In this document: positions 1-7,272 of the stretch, piece after piece
Layout: the number at the start of each line of letters is the position of its first letter
Numbering within the stretch: the stretch's first letter is position 1
NCBI GenBank assembly: GCA_002437905.1
Contig: DJRT01000009.1
Span: forward strand, 1-64,000
DNA length: 64,000 nt
Source: Ruminococcaceae bacterium UBA6353
GTDB taxonomy: Bacteria > Bacillota > Clostridia > Oscillospirales > Acutalibacteraceae
Direction: 5' to 3'
Program-made: the position numbers and the translations under genes
The notes under the pieces: model-generated
The model's database searches: none
Told to the model about the DNA's origin: nothing
What the model saw: the letters and a program-made list of their open reading frames with translations, nothing else

Positions 1-137
1 CCCTCCGGGTCGGTGATGGCGGTCAGGTTCATGACCTTGTTTTTTTCCAGCAGCAGCTCCCCATACTGCAGCAGGGAGGGGGTGCCGCAGTCATCCAGGC
101 CCAGCTCCGCCAGGCCCTTTCGCAGAAGTGTTTCCAT
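1..137 (-). CDS. rsmG: RsmG (GidB), 16S rRNA m7G527 methyltransferase, N-terminal part only
   Basis: This is the first 45 codons of a gene that runs off the left edge of the window. Read on the minus strand it starts METLLRKGLAELGL and contains NKVMNLTAITDPE, the conserved N-terminal motif of RsmG, the SAM-dependent enzyme that methylates G527 of 16S rRNA in the cytoplasm. The SAM-binding domain lies outside the window. The start codon overlaps the mscL stop by one base (TAATG), so the two genes are probably translationally coupled. The family assignment rests on this one motif but it is distinctive. Confidence 0.8.
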   Translation of the reverse strand, partial: METLLRKGLAELGLDDCGTPSLLQYGELLLEKNKVMNLTAITDPE

Positions 138-604
138 TACTTCTGGGCCTTCAGCAGGTCCCGGATCTCCGCCAGCAGTTTTTCCTCGTTGGAGGGCTCC
201 GGCGGTGCGGGCTCTTCGGCGGGGGCTGCTTCCTCCTGCTTCTTTATTTTGTCATGGAAGCCGTTGATGGTCTTGATCATCAGGAACACCGCAAAGGCGA
301 TGATGAGGAAATCCAGAATGGTGGCCAGGAACGCGCCGTACCGGATGGCGATTTCCGTGGAAGCGTCAATGGCGCCGTCGGCTCCGGCCACGGCGGCCTT
401 CAGAACGATTTTCCAGTTGCTGAAATCAATGCCGCCGGTGAGGACGGAGATGAGGGGCATGATGACATCGTTCACCAGGGAAGTGGAGATCTTACCGAAG
501 GCGCCGCCGATGATGACGCCGACGGCCATGTCCATGACGTTGCCCCGGGCGATGAAGGTTTTGAACTCGCCCAGGAAGCCTTTTGCCTTCTCAGGAGCAG
601 ACAT
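137..604 (-). CDS. mscL: Large-conductance mechanosensitive channel MscL
   Basis: 155 residues, slightly longer than typical MscL (about 130-150). It forms a homopentameric membrane pore that opens under membrane tension and releases solutes during osmotic downshock. The N-terminal signature FIARGNVMDMAVGVIIGG (about residues 18-35) forms the start of the pore-lining TM1. TM2 lies at about 85-112, followed by a charged, Ala/Pro/Glu-rich linker and a C-terminal helix (EEKLLAEIRDLL). An AGGAGG site sits upstream of the ATG. The gene is followed directly by rsmG with a one-base overlap. Its natural promoter region may be disrupted, because a truncated transporter gene begins on the opposite strand only about 20 bases upstream. 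Confidence 0.95.
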   Translation of the reverse strand: MSAPEKAKGFLGEFKTFIARGNVMDMAVGVIIGGAFGKISTSLVNDVIMPLISVLTGGIDFSNWKIVLKAAVAGADGAIDASTEIAIRYGAFLATILDFLIIAFAVFLMIKTINGFHDKIKKQEEAAPAEEPAPPEPSNEEKLLAEIRDLLKAQK

Positions 605-622
605 AGTAGGTACCTCCTAATC

Positions 623-1570
623 ATGTGTCAATATGGAAATCTGGAATCCCTTGCGGCGCAAGGGGTTCCGGGCACAAACCGGAATGGGGCCGTTTTCGCG
701 GCCCAAAATGATCCGTTGATGGTTCCGGACTCCTTCCAGAAGCTGAAAACGCTGGTGGAGGATATGCAGGAAAAGCGCGAGACACTGGGGATCAAGGGGG
801 TGTTTGCCTCTACCTCGCTGAAATCCGGCGAGGACTGGCGCTGGCAGACGCACCTGGCCAACCTGCCGGTGTATTACGAGTTTACCGCGGATAAGGTGGA
901 CCTGACCGGCAGCGGTGTGGGCACACTGAATTTCCGCTATGCGGAGCAATTCAAGAACATCTTTGACCTGTATATCAACAATTCCGTAACCGACCGCAAG
1001 CTGCTGGGCAGCAAGACGGTGACCGACTCAATGGCGGAATTTGCGTTGGAGCAGTGCGCCATGGTGCAGAACGGCAACTGGGCATGGAGCCAGATCAGCG
1101 GCGTGACCGGCAACAAGGTGACCGCGGACAATGTCAAATACCTGCCGATCTATACCGGCGTAGACGGGGAGGAAAAGCAGGGGCTGTGCATCGGTACGGA
1201 GAACTATTACGCCGTGAATGCCAAGGCCACGGCCGAAGAACAGAAGGCCGCCGCCGATTTCGCCTATTGGCTCTATTCCAGCGCGGAAGGGAAGAAATAT
1301 GTGACGGAGGAATTCGGCTTTATCGCGCCGTTTGATACCTTTGGGGAGAACGACCGTCCGGAGGATCCGCTGGCGCAGGAGGTTATGCGCTGGATGGCGC
1401 GCACGGATACCACCTCCGTGCCGTGGTATTTCACGCTGTTCCCCTCGCAGACCTTTAAGGAGAATTTCGGTGCCTCGCTGCTGAAATATGCCCAGGGCGC
1501 GAAGGACTGGGATGCGGTGGTCAGCGATATGGTGAAGAGCTGGAAGGATGAAAGCGCCGCTGCGGCGTAA
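623..1570 (+). pseudogene. 5'-truncated extracellular solute-binding protein (sugar ABC transporter, family 1)
   Basis: The reading frame encodes about 315 residues that match only the middle and C-terminal part of a CUT1-type sugar-binding protein, e.g. KGVFASTSLKSGEDWRWQTHL, the QNGNWAWSQI ligand-pocket segment, PIYTGVDGEEKQGLCIGTEN and the C-terminal VVSDMVKSWKDE. The N-terminal lobe, signal peptide and lipobox are missing. The frame stays open upstream only by running antisense through mscL. The ATG at 623 has no convincing RBS, and clear family-like sequence begins around 740. Intact members are about 430 residues with a lipoprotein leader. It is read here as a decayed remnant or a rearrangement/assembly junction. 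No partner permeases lie nearby. The MsmX/UgpC-type ATPase at 51226 would be the kind of ATPase such systems use. Confidence 0.7.
643..669. repeat. Near-perfect 13-bp inverted repeat at the mscL / transporter-remnant junction
   Basis: Arms 643-655 and 657-669 pair along 13 bp with one G-T wobble and a one-base loop. A second small hairpin (GGGCCG/CGGCCC) follows at about 688-705. Both lie between the mscL start and the first recognisable part of the truncated binding-protein gene. Confidence 0.6.
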
Positions 1571-1579
1571 AACCATAGA

Positions 1580-1630
1580 AAAGAAGCACCCCCGTCGGGC
1601 GGCCGCAGCTGCCCGACGGGGGTGCTTTTC
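1580..1630. terminator. Bidirectional intrinsic terminator between the transporter remnant and guaB
   Basis: A 16-bp perfect stem (1585-1600 with 1611-1626) is flanked by A-rich sequence on the left and TTTT on the right. It can stop transcription from both convergent directions, including guaB, which ends at 1639. Confidence 0.85.
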
Positions 1631-1638
1631 CTGTTTTC

Positions 1639-3111
1639 TTATTCGCCCACAGAGTAGTTGGGCGCTTCCTTGGTGATGTGGATATCGTGCGGATGGCTCT
1701 CCCGCAGGCCGGCGCCGGTGATGCGGATAAACTGCCCCTTCTCCTGCAGATCGGCAATGGTGCGGCAGCCGCAGTAGCCCATGCCGGAGCGCAGACCGCC
1801 CATCAGCTGGTACACGGTGTCGCTGAGCAGGCCCTTGTAGGGCACGCGTCCCTCGACGCCCTCCGGCACCAGCTTCTTGTTGGCCTCCTGGAAATAGCGG
1901 TCCTTGCTGCCATTGGCCATGGCGGCCAGGCTGCCCATGCCGCGGTAGACCTTGAAGCGGCGGCCCTGGAACAGCTCGGTGTCCCCGGGGGACTCCTCGC
2001 AGCCGGCCACCAGTGAGCCGACCATCACGGCATTGGCACCGGCGGCCAGCGCCTTGACCATATCGCCGGAAAGCTTGATGCCGCCGTCGGCGATCACCGG
2101 CACGCCGTATTTTGCGGCGGCGCAGGCGGCGTCATAGATGGCGGTGATCTGCGGCACACCGATACCGGCCACCACGCGGGTGGTGCAGATGGAACCGGGG
2201 CCGATACCCACCTTCACTGCGTCGGCGCCGGCATTGATGAGTGCCTCGGTGGCTTCAGCCGTGGCCACATTGCCGGCGATCAGCTGCAGATCGGGGTAGG
2301 CTGCCTTCACCCGGCTGACGGCCTTCAGAATATTGGCGCTGTGGCCGTGGGCGGAGTCCAGCACCACCACATCCACCTGGGCAGCGGCCAGCGCCGCCAC
2401 ACGCTCCAGCACATTCGCCGTGGCGCCGATGGCCGCGGCGCACAGCAGCCGGCCGCGGCTGTCACGCGCAGAGTTGGGGTATTTGACGGATTTTTCAATA
2501 TCCTTGATGGTGATAAGCCCTTTCAGCATCCCTTGCTCGTCCACCAGCGGCAGCTTTTCGATGCGGTAGCGGGAGAGGATGTCCTTGGCCTGCTCCATGG
2601 TGGTGCCCACCGGGGCGGTGACCAGATGATCCTTGGTCATCACATCGCCGATGCGCAGTGTAAAATCGGTAATGAAGCGCATATCGCGGTTGGTGATGAT
2701 GCCCACCAGCTTGCCATCCACGCAGATCGGTACGCCGGAGATGCGGTATTTGCCCATCAGCGCGTCGGCATCGGCCACGGTGTTGTCCGGGCCGAGGCTG
2801 AACGGGTTGACGATCACGCCGTTTTCCGATCGCTTCACACGGTCCACCTGATCGGCCTGTGCCTCAATGGACATGTTCTTGTGGATCACGCCGATGCCGC
2901 CCTCGCGGGCGATGGCAATGGCCATGTTGGCCTCGGTGACGGTGTCCATGGCGGCGGTCATCAGCGGGGTGTTCAGCCGGATCGTCTTGGTCAGCTGGGT
3001 GCTGAGCTGCACATCGGCCGGCAGCACATCCGAGGCCGCCGGGATCAGCAGCACATCATCAAAGGTCAGCCCCTCCTTGACAAACTTCTCTCCTGCGTTG
3101 GTATTGACCAT
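1639..3111 (-). CDS. guaB: Inosine-5'-monophosphate dehydrogenase
   Basis: 490 residues, the normal length. It oxidises IMP to XMP with NAD+, the committed step of GMP synthesis, in the cytoplasm. Residues 1-95 and 215-490 form the TIM barrel. A pair of CBS domains is inserted at about 100-210. The catalytic loop GIGPGSICTTR carries the nucleophilic Cys309. The flap region has YRGMGSLAAM for IMP binding and KKLVPEGVEGRVPYKG with the catalytic Arg. The gene has its own promoter (3149-3177) and an AGGAG site about 12 bases before the ATG, and it ends at a shared terminator, so it is probably monocistronic. Confidence 0.98.
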   Translation of the reverse strand: MVNTNAGEKFVKEGLTFDDVLLIPAASDVLPADVQLSTQLTKTIRLNTPLMTAAMDTVTEANMAIAIAREGGIGVIHKNMSIEAQADQVDRVKRSENGVIVNPFSLGPDNTVADADALMGKYRISGVPICVDGKLVGIITNRDMRFITDFTLRIGDVMTKDHLVTAPVGTTMEQAKDILSRYRIEKLPLVDEQGMLKGLITIKDIEKSVKYPNSARDSRGRLLCAAAIGATANVLERVAALAAAQVDVVVLDSAHGHSANILKAVSRVKAAYPDLQLIAGNVATAEATEALINAGADAVKVGIGPGSICTTRVVAGIGVPQITAIYDAACAAAKYGVPVIADGGIKLSGDMVKALAAGANAVMVGSLVAGCEESPGDTELFQGRRFKVYRGMGSLAAMANGSKDRYFQEANKKLVPEGVEGRVPYKGLLSDTVYQLMGGLRSGMGYCGCRTIADLQEKGQFIRITGAGLRESHPHDIHITKEAPNYSVGE

Positions 3112-3148
3112 AATTCCGCATCGCTCCTTTTACCTGAATATTTTTCCT

Positions 3149-3177
3149 ATTATAGCACTGCCGGCCGGCCGATGCAA
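3149..3177 (-). promoter_or_regulatory. Sigma-A promoter of guaB
   Basis: On the minus strand TTGCAT (3172-3177) and TATAAT (3149-3154) are separated by 17 bp. They lie about 40 bp upstream of the guaB start. Confidence 0.8.
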
Positions 3178-3234
3178 GATGGAATTTTACCCAAAGGGCT
3201 GCTTGCAGAAAAATCCCCTCTGGGCAGGCAGACA

Positions 3235-3277
3235 CAAAAAAGCGCCGGAGCAGCGGTGGCTGCTCCGGCGTGTTTTT
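3235..3277 (-). terminator. Intrinsic terminator of the lipoprotein gene
   Basis: A 10-bp stem CGCCGGAGCA/TGCTCCGGCG (3243-3252, 3261-3270) has a U-tract on the minus strand, directly after the lipoprotein stop codon. A T-run on the other side makes it potentially bidirectional. Confidence 0.8.
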
Positions 3278-4149
3278 TACGGCTGTGCGGCAGGGACACA
3301 GATGGCAAACGGAGTGTCGCTCTCGCCGCTTTCAAAGACATATACCGGCTGCCGGGTCGGGGTGTCTCTGGTCACATTCTCGTAGTAGGCCAGCCGGACA
3401 TTGGCAACGGTCAGCTCCTTGCCGAGATTGTCTTCGGCGTCCAACAGCACCTCGGTGGGGTCGGTGCTGGCCTTTGCACGCTCCAGTGCCTGCTGCGGGG
3501 TTATCAGCGTGAGGGACACTTCCTTTTTATAGTGGATGTGATTGTAGATCACCTGGTTGACCTGGCCGTCGGCCGCCAGCTTTACGGAAACATGGGAGTT
3601 GCCGAACAGCGGGGCGTTGCCCTCGGTCTTCGGGTAGAAATTCACCGTCTTGCCGGTGATAAAGGTTTCGTTATCGCGGACCAATGTATCGTCATCGACC
3701 TTCTTGTTCGATTGCAGGTCGTCACAGTACAGCCCGTATTCCCGCAGGAAGTCTTCGGCGATCTTGGTGGCCTCCTCATTGGTCAGGGTGGTGACAGCGT
3801 GAGAGGCTTGGTTCTTCCGGTTCAGGGTAAAGGTGCCGTGCTCGTAGGTGCTTACCTCGTAAATGTCGCTGGGGAAGGCAGGCTGGGTGATAGTCTCCTC
3901 CGGCTCATAGTAGACAGTCGCTTTCTCCGGGGCGTTGGCATTTTCCAGTACCGCATCGCTGCATTGGATGGTGTGGCCGCTGACGGCGGTGCTGCCGGTG
4001 CCTACGCCGAATTCGATGCGCGCAATGCCCAGTCCGCTGAGCGTCTCATCGGCGGTCGTGGTATTCTGCCCGCCGCAGCCTCCCAGCAGCAACAGCAGAC
4101 AAACGGATAGGGAGAGCAGGAAACAGACGGATCTACGGCTTTTCTTCAT
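3277..4149 (-). CDS. Putative lipoprotein of unknown function
   Basis: 290 residues with a clear type II signal peptide: MKKSRRS, a hydrophobic core and a lipobox ending LLGGC, so the mature protein should be lipid-anchored on the outer face of the membrane. The mature part is acidic and predicted to be beta-rich. It includes TLITPQQALERAKAS and a C-terminal QPVYVFESG...PFAICVP strand pattern, vaguely like YycH/YycI or PepSY-type secreted regulators, but I do not recognise a family. A strong AAGGAGG site precedes the ATG, and a TATAAT lies about 120 bp upstream. It is flanked by guaB and the divergent ATP synthase operon, which gives no functional hint. Confidence 0.75.
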   Translation of the reverse strand: MKKSRRSVCFLLSLSVCLLLLLGGCGGQNTTTADETLSGLGIARIEFGVGTGSTAVSGHTIQCSDAVLENANAPEKATVYYEPEETITQPAFPSDIYEVSTYEHGTFTLNRKNQASHAVTTLTNEEATKIAEDFLREYGLYCDDLQSNKKVDDDTLVRDNETFITGKTVNFYPKTEGNAPLFGNSHVSVKLAADGQVNQVIYNHIHYKKEVSLTLITPQQALERAKASTDPTEVLLDAEDNLGKELTVANVRLAYYENVTRDTPTRQPVYVFESGESDTPFAICVPAAQP

Positions 4150-4271
4150 AGTTTTTTCCTCCTTAGTTATAGCGGATGCTGTTGGGGGCTTGCCGCAGCT
4201 TGCCCACCCTTATCCTATCAAGAAAAAGGGGGAGCAGTCAACGGGTTTTCCAAAATTCTCCACAACAGACA

Positions 4272-4277
4272 ATTATA
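4272..4277 (-). promoter_or_regulatory. Possible -10 element for the lipoprotein gene
   Basis: There is a TATAAT on the minus strand. The nearest good -35 (TTGACA, 4299-4304) is 21 bp away, which is longer than the optimum, so the promoter is uncertain. Confidence 0.35.
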
Positions 4278-4318
4278 AAGAGGAAAATTTGGCAATACTG
4301 TCAAGAGTGAGGGCAAGT

Positions 4319-4356
4319 CCCCGGCTGCACAGCGGGAAGTCGTACAACAGCCGGGG
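4319..4356. repeat. Inverted repeat in the lipoprotein/atpI intergenic region
   Basis: Perfect 9-bp arms CCCCGGCTG (4319-4327) and CAGCCGGGG (4348-4356). A second nested repeat lies at 4370-4402 (TTTTGG/CCAAAA and GGACA/TGTCC), just ahead of the atp promoter. The 382-bp gap 4150-4531 contains no gene I can support, only these repeats and the promoters. Confidence 0.5.
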
Positions 4357-4417
4357 CAAAATGTGCAGATTTTGGACATCCGGTGGCTTTTGTCCACCAA
4401 AAATGGAAAGAAAAGCT

Positions 4418-4446
4418 TTGACGGCGGTTCAAAGTCATGGTATACT
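4418..4446 (+). promoter_or_regulatory. Sigma-A promoter of the ATP synthase operon
   Basis: TTGACG (4418-4423), a 17-bp spacer and TATACT (4441-4446), about 85 bp before the atpI start. Confidence 0.85.
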
Positions 4447-4531
4447 GTAAAACATAGGCAGAAAACGGTGTTTGCTGTTGTTTCGGCGCGAATACTCCGG
4501 AATGGCAGAGATTTTAAGGAGGGATCGCCCT

Positions 4532-4936
4532 TTGGCAAAGGTCAACGAGGTGGTGCGCCGGGAGACCGGCTATATCGCCCTGTGGGTGCTGGTGTTCAGC
4601 GGGCTGATGCAGGCGGTGTTTCTCATCGGCGGCTGGTGGACGCTGTCGGCGCTGTGGGGCAATCTGCTGGGCGGCGCGGCAGCGGTCGGCAATTTCTTTG
4701 CCATGGGGCTGACGGTGCAGCGCGCCGTGGAGCAGGAAAACAAGCGTGCCGCGGCCATGATGAAGCTGTCGCAGACACTGCGCCTGCTGGCGCAGTTCCT
4801 GGTGGCGGTGGCCGGGGTGTGGCTGGCGCAGGCTTCCGACCAGTGGACGGTGCTGCTGGCGGTGCTGCTGCCGCTGCTGTTTCCGCGCGTGGCCATTGCG
4901 CTGCGGCCGCTGTTTGATAAAAAGTCCCAGGAGTAA
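4532..4936 (+). CDS. atpI: ATP synthase subunit I-like protein
   Basis: 134 residues from a TTG start, chosen because AAGGAGG (4516-4522) is correctly spaced; the longer open frame starting at 4472 lacks such a site. The sequence begins AKVNEVVRRETGYIALW and has about four membrane segments, typical of the small AtpI proteins that head atp operons and help assemble the c-ring or supply Mg2+/Ca2+. AtpI proteins are poorly conserved, so the call rests on length, topology and position as the first gene of the operon. Confidence 0.75.
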   Translation: MAKVNEVVRRETGYIALWVLVFSGLMQAVFLIGGWWTLSALWGNLLGGAAAVGNFFAMGLTVQRAVEQENKRAAAMMKLSQTLRLLAQFLVAVAGVWLAQASDQWTVLLAVLLPLLFPRVAIALRPLFDKKSQE

Positions 4937-4972
4937 CAGCCGGAGCATCTTCCGGCAAGGAGGTGAAAACCC

Positions 4973-5869
4973 GTGCCAACCAAAAGTGCGCGTTTCAAGG
5001 CAGTGGATGCTCTGCTGCTGGCGCTGGCCGGGCTGCCGCTGGTGTGCGGCATGGTGCTGAAGATTTTGACCACCCCATCCTCATCGGGCATCGAGATCTC
5101 CGGCGCCCTGATTTACTTTACCATTCCCATGCCGTGGCAGTCCCTGCCGATCACCGAATCGCAGGTCAATTCGTGGCTGGTGATGCTGACCATCTTCTGG
5201 CTGTGTGTGTACCTGACCCACGGCATTGCGGCGCAGCCGGGCACCCGCCGGCAGCTGGTCGCCGAGTGGATTGTAGAAAAGACGGACAGCCTCATCCGCG
5301 ATAATATGGGGCCGTATTTCAAGAGCTTTTCCCCCTTTATTGCGGCCATCATCGCGTTGTCGGCCTTTTCCAGCCTGCTGACGCTGATCGGTCTGACGGC
5401 GCCTACGGCGGATCTGAATGTGGTGGGCGGCTGGGCGCTGCTGGTCTTTGCCCTGATCACCTATTATAAGTGCAAGTGCGGCCTGCTGCATTATCTTAAG
5501 GGCTTCACCGAGCCGATCTTCATTCTGCTGCCGCTGAATATCATCGGTGAGGTGGCTACCCCGGTCTCGATGGCGTTCCGTCACTACGGCAATGTGCTGT
5601 CCGGGTCGGTGATCGCGGTGCTGATCACGGCGGCACTGCAGGGGCTGTCCAGGCTGGTGCTTGGCTGGCTGCCCGGTGTGCTGGGGCAGTTCCCGCTGCT
5701 GCAGGTGGGTGTTCCGGCCGTGCTGAGCCTATACTTTGATATTTTCAGCAGCTGCCTGCAGGCGTTTATCTTCGCCATGCTGACCATGCTGAATATTGCG
5801 GGGGCATTTCCCCAGGATGATTATGAAAAACGGAAGCAGAAAAAGCTTTCGAAAAAAAAGAACAAATAA
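4973..5869 (+). CDS. atpB: F0F1 ATP synthase subunit a
   Basis: 298 residues from a GTG start with AAGGAGG upstream. This membrane stator subunit provides the half-channels through which ions reach the c-ring. The key arginine is Arg203 in MAFRHYGNVLSG, equivalent to E. coli Arg210, and TAPTADLN (about 142-149) is the conserved segment before it. About five to six membrane helices are visible and the C-terminus is a lysine-rich tail (KRKQKKLSKKKNK). It lies 36 bp after atpI and 18 bp before atpE. Confidence 0.95.
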   Translation: MPTKSARFKAVDALLLALAGLPLVCGMVLKILTTPSSSGIEISGALIYFTIPMPWQSLPITESQVNSWLVMLTIFWLCVYLTHGIAAQPGTRRQLVAEWIVEKTDSLIRDNMGPYFKSFSPFIAAIIALSAFSSLLTLIGLTAPTADLNVVGGWALLVFALITYYKCKCGLLHYLKGFTEPIFILLPLNIIGEVATPVSMAFRHYGNVLSGSVIAVLITAALQGLSRLVLGWLPGVLGQFPLLQVGVPAVLSLYFDIFSSCLQAFIFAMLTMLNIAGAFPQDDYEKRKQKKLSKKKNK

Positions 5870-5887
5870 TTTTTGGAGGTATTTATC

Positions 5888-6175
5888 ATGGAAATCGCAA
5901 TCGGTATTATCTTGGGCTGCTGCGCCCTGGGCGCGGGCATCTGCATGGGCATCGGCGCTATCGGCCCCGGCGTGGGCGAAGGCCACGCGGTGGCGAACGC
6001 CTGTGAGGCCATCGGCCGCCAGCCGGAAAGCAAGGGTGCGGTAACTTCCACCATGATCATGGGCTGCGCCATTGCCGAGACCACCGGTATCTATTCGCTG
6101 GTGGTGGCCATCCTGCTGATCTTTGTGGCACCCAATATCATGGTGAATGTGCTGAAAAAAGCGATGGGGCTGTGA
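5888..6175 (+). CDS. atpE: F0F1 ATP synthase subunit c, Na+-type two-carboxylate variant
   Basis: 95 residues forming two membrane helices; these subunits make the rotor ring. The ATG at 5888 follows TTTGGAGG. The ion site has Glu64 in AIAETTGIYS on helix 2, and helix 1 has GPGVGEGH with Pro27 and Glu31. Aligned with Na+-translocating c subunits (Pro28, Gln32, Glu65, Ser66 in Ilyobacter tartaricus), Gln32 is replaced by Glu and Ser66 by Thr65. The Glu31/Glu64 pair is the two-carboxylate arrangement described for the Na+-coupled Fusobacterium nucleatum c-ring. Na+ coupling is therefore inferred, not shown. Confidence 0.95.
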   Translation: MEIAIGIILGCCALGAGICMGIGAIGPGVGEGHAVANACEAIGRQPESKGAVTSTMIMGCAIAETTGIYSLVVAILLIFVAPNIMVNVLKKAMGL

Positions 6176-6204
6176 TCTGTCCCCATGTATCGGAGTGAAG
6201 TGTT

Positions 6205-6714
6205 ATGCAGTCGTTAGACATTATTACCGTCAATATCTGGCAGATCATCATCTCGCTGTGTAACCTGCTGATCATCTATCTGATCCTCCGCAAGTTCCTG
6301 TACGCACCGGTGCGGAAGATGCTGGACGAGCGCGAACAGGCGGTCGGCCGGCAGTATGCCGACGCCGAGCAGGCCAAGGCGGCCGCCGAGGCGGACAGGG
6401 CGGCGCTGGAGGAGCGTCTGCAGGGGGCCAGGGCCGAAGCCGATGCCATAGTGAAAACGGCCGCCGACACGGCTGCCCGGCAGGGTGAGCAGCTGGTGGC
6501 CGCCGCGCAGGAAAAGGCCGACCGCATCGTCCGGCAGGCCGAGGCTGACGCTGAGCTGGAGCGCCAGAAGGCGCAGTCCTCCGTCAAGCAGGAGATTGTG
6601 GATATCTCCGCCCTGATGGCGGAGCGGCTGCTGCAGCGGGAGATCACCCCGGCCGATCATCGCGCGATGATCGACGGCTTTATTGACGGCATCGGTGAGC
6701 CGGATGGCAAATAA
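6205..6714 (+). CDS. atpF: F0F1 ATP synthase subunit b
   Basis: 169 residues. It forms the peripheral stalk dimer that links subunit a in the membrane to delta and alpha in F1. One N-terminal membrane helix (about residues 10-30, ISLCNLLIIYLILRKFLYAP) is followed by an Ala/Glu/Arg/Gln-rich dimerising helix, including AEQAKAAAEADRAALEERL, and a short C-terminal delta-binding segment. It lies 29 bp after atpE and 33 bp before atpH. Confidence 0.95.
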   Translation: MQSLDIITVNIWQIIISLCNLLIIYLILRKFLYAPVRKMLDEREQAVGRQYADAEQAKAAAEADRAALEERLQGARAEADAIVKTAADTAARQGEQLVAAAQEKADRIVRQAEADAELERQKAQSSVKQEIVDISALMAERLLQREITPADHRAMIDGFIDGIGEPDGK

Positions 6715-6747
6715 GCCCCGGCTGCCGCACAGAAAGGAAAATACGCC

Positions 6748-7272
6748 ATGACGGATATCAGCCGGGAATACGCTGCGGCGTTATTCTCACTTGCCCGCGA
6801 GACGGGCAGCCGCTACGGCACCGAGCTGGACACGGTGGAGCAGATCTTTGCCGCCGAGCCGGCGTATACCGAGCTGCTGGCCTCCCCGGGCATTCCGCTG
6901 CAGCAGCGCACCGCCGCCCTTGGGCAGGCGCTGGGCAATGCGGTATCGCCGCCGGTGCTGCACTTTCTGCAGCTGCTGTGTGAGCACGGGTATATCCGGC
7001 AGCTGCCGGCCTGCATCCGGGAATACCGGGCGCTGGAGCAGGCAGCCGACCGGCAGACCACCGCGCGGGTGGTCAGCGCCGCGGCGCTGACGCCGGAGCA
7101 GCAGCAGGCGCTGCAGCAGCGGCTGGAAAAGCTCAGCGGCCGCACGGTGCTGCTGCAATGCGAGACGGATCCCGCCCTGCTGGGCGGCGTGACCGTGTAT
7201 ATGGACGGCAGGGTGCTGGATGGGTCGCTCCGGCACCGCCTGCATGATATGAAAGAAGTGATGGAACAATGA
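6748..7272 (+). CDS. atpH: F0F1 ATP synthase subunit delta
   Basis: 174 residues, normal length. Delta caps the F1 hexamer and connects it to the b-subunit stalk. The N-terminal helical domain starts DISREYAAALFSLA, and the C-terminal part has the typical LLGGVTVYMDGRVLDGSLRHRL motif split across its last 30 residues. AGAAAGGA lies upstream of the ATG. The stop overlaps the atpA start (ATGA), suggesting coupled translation. Confidence 0.95.
   Translation: MTDISREYAAALFSLARETGSRYGTELDTVEQIFAAEPAYTELLASPGIPLQQRTAALGQALGNAVSPPVLHFLQLLCEHGYIRQLPACIREYRALEQAADRQTTARVVSAAALTPEQQQALQQRLEKLSGRTVLLQCETDPALLGGVTVYMDGRVLDGSLRHRLHDMKEVMEQ

Noticed and set aside
2341..4110. 589-codon open frame on the plus strand opposite guaB and the lipoprotein gene
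   Set aside because: It is antisense to two well-supported genes, His/Gln/Gly-rich in composition and without an RBS; a high-GC shadow frame.
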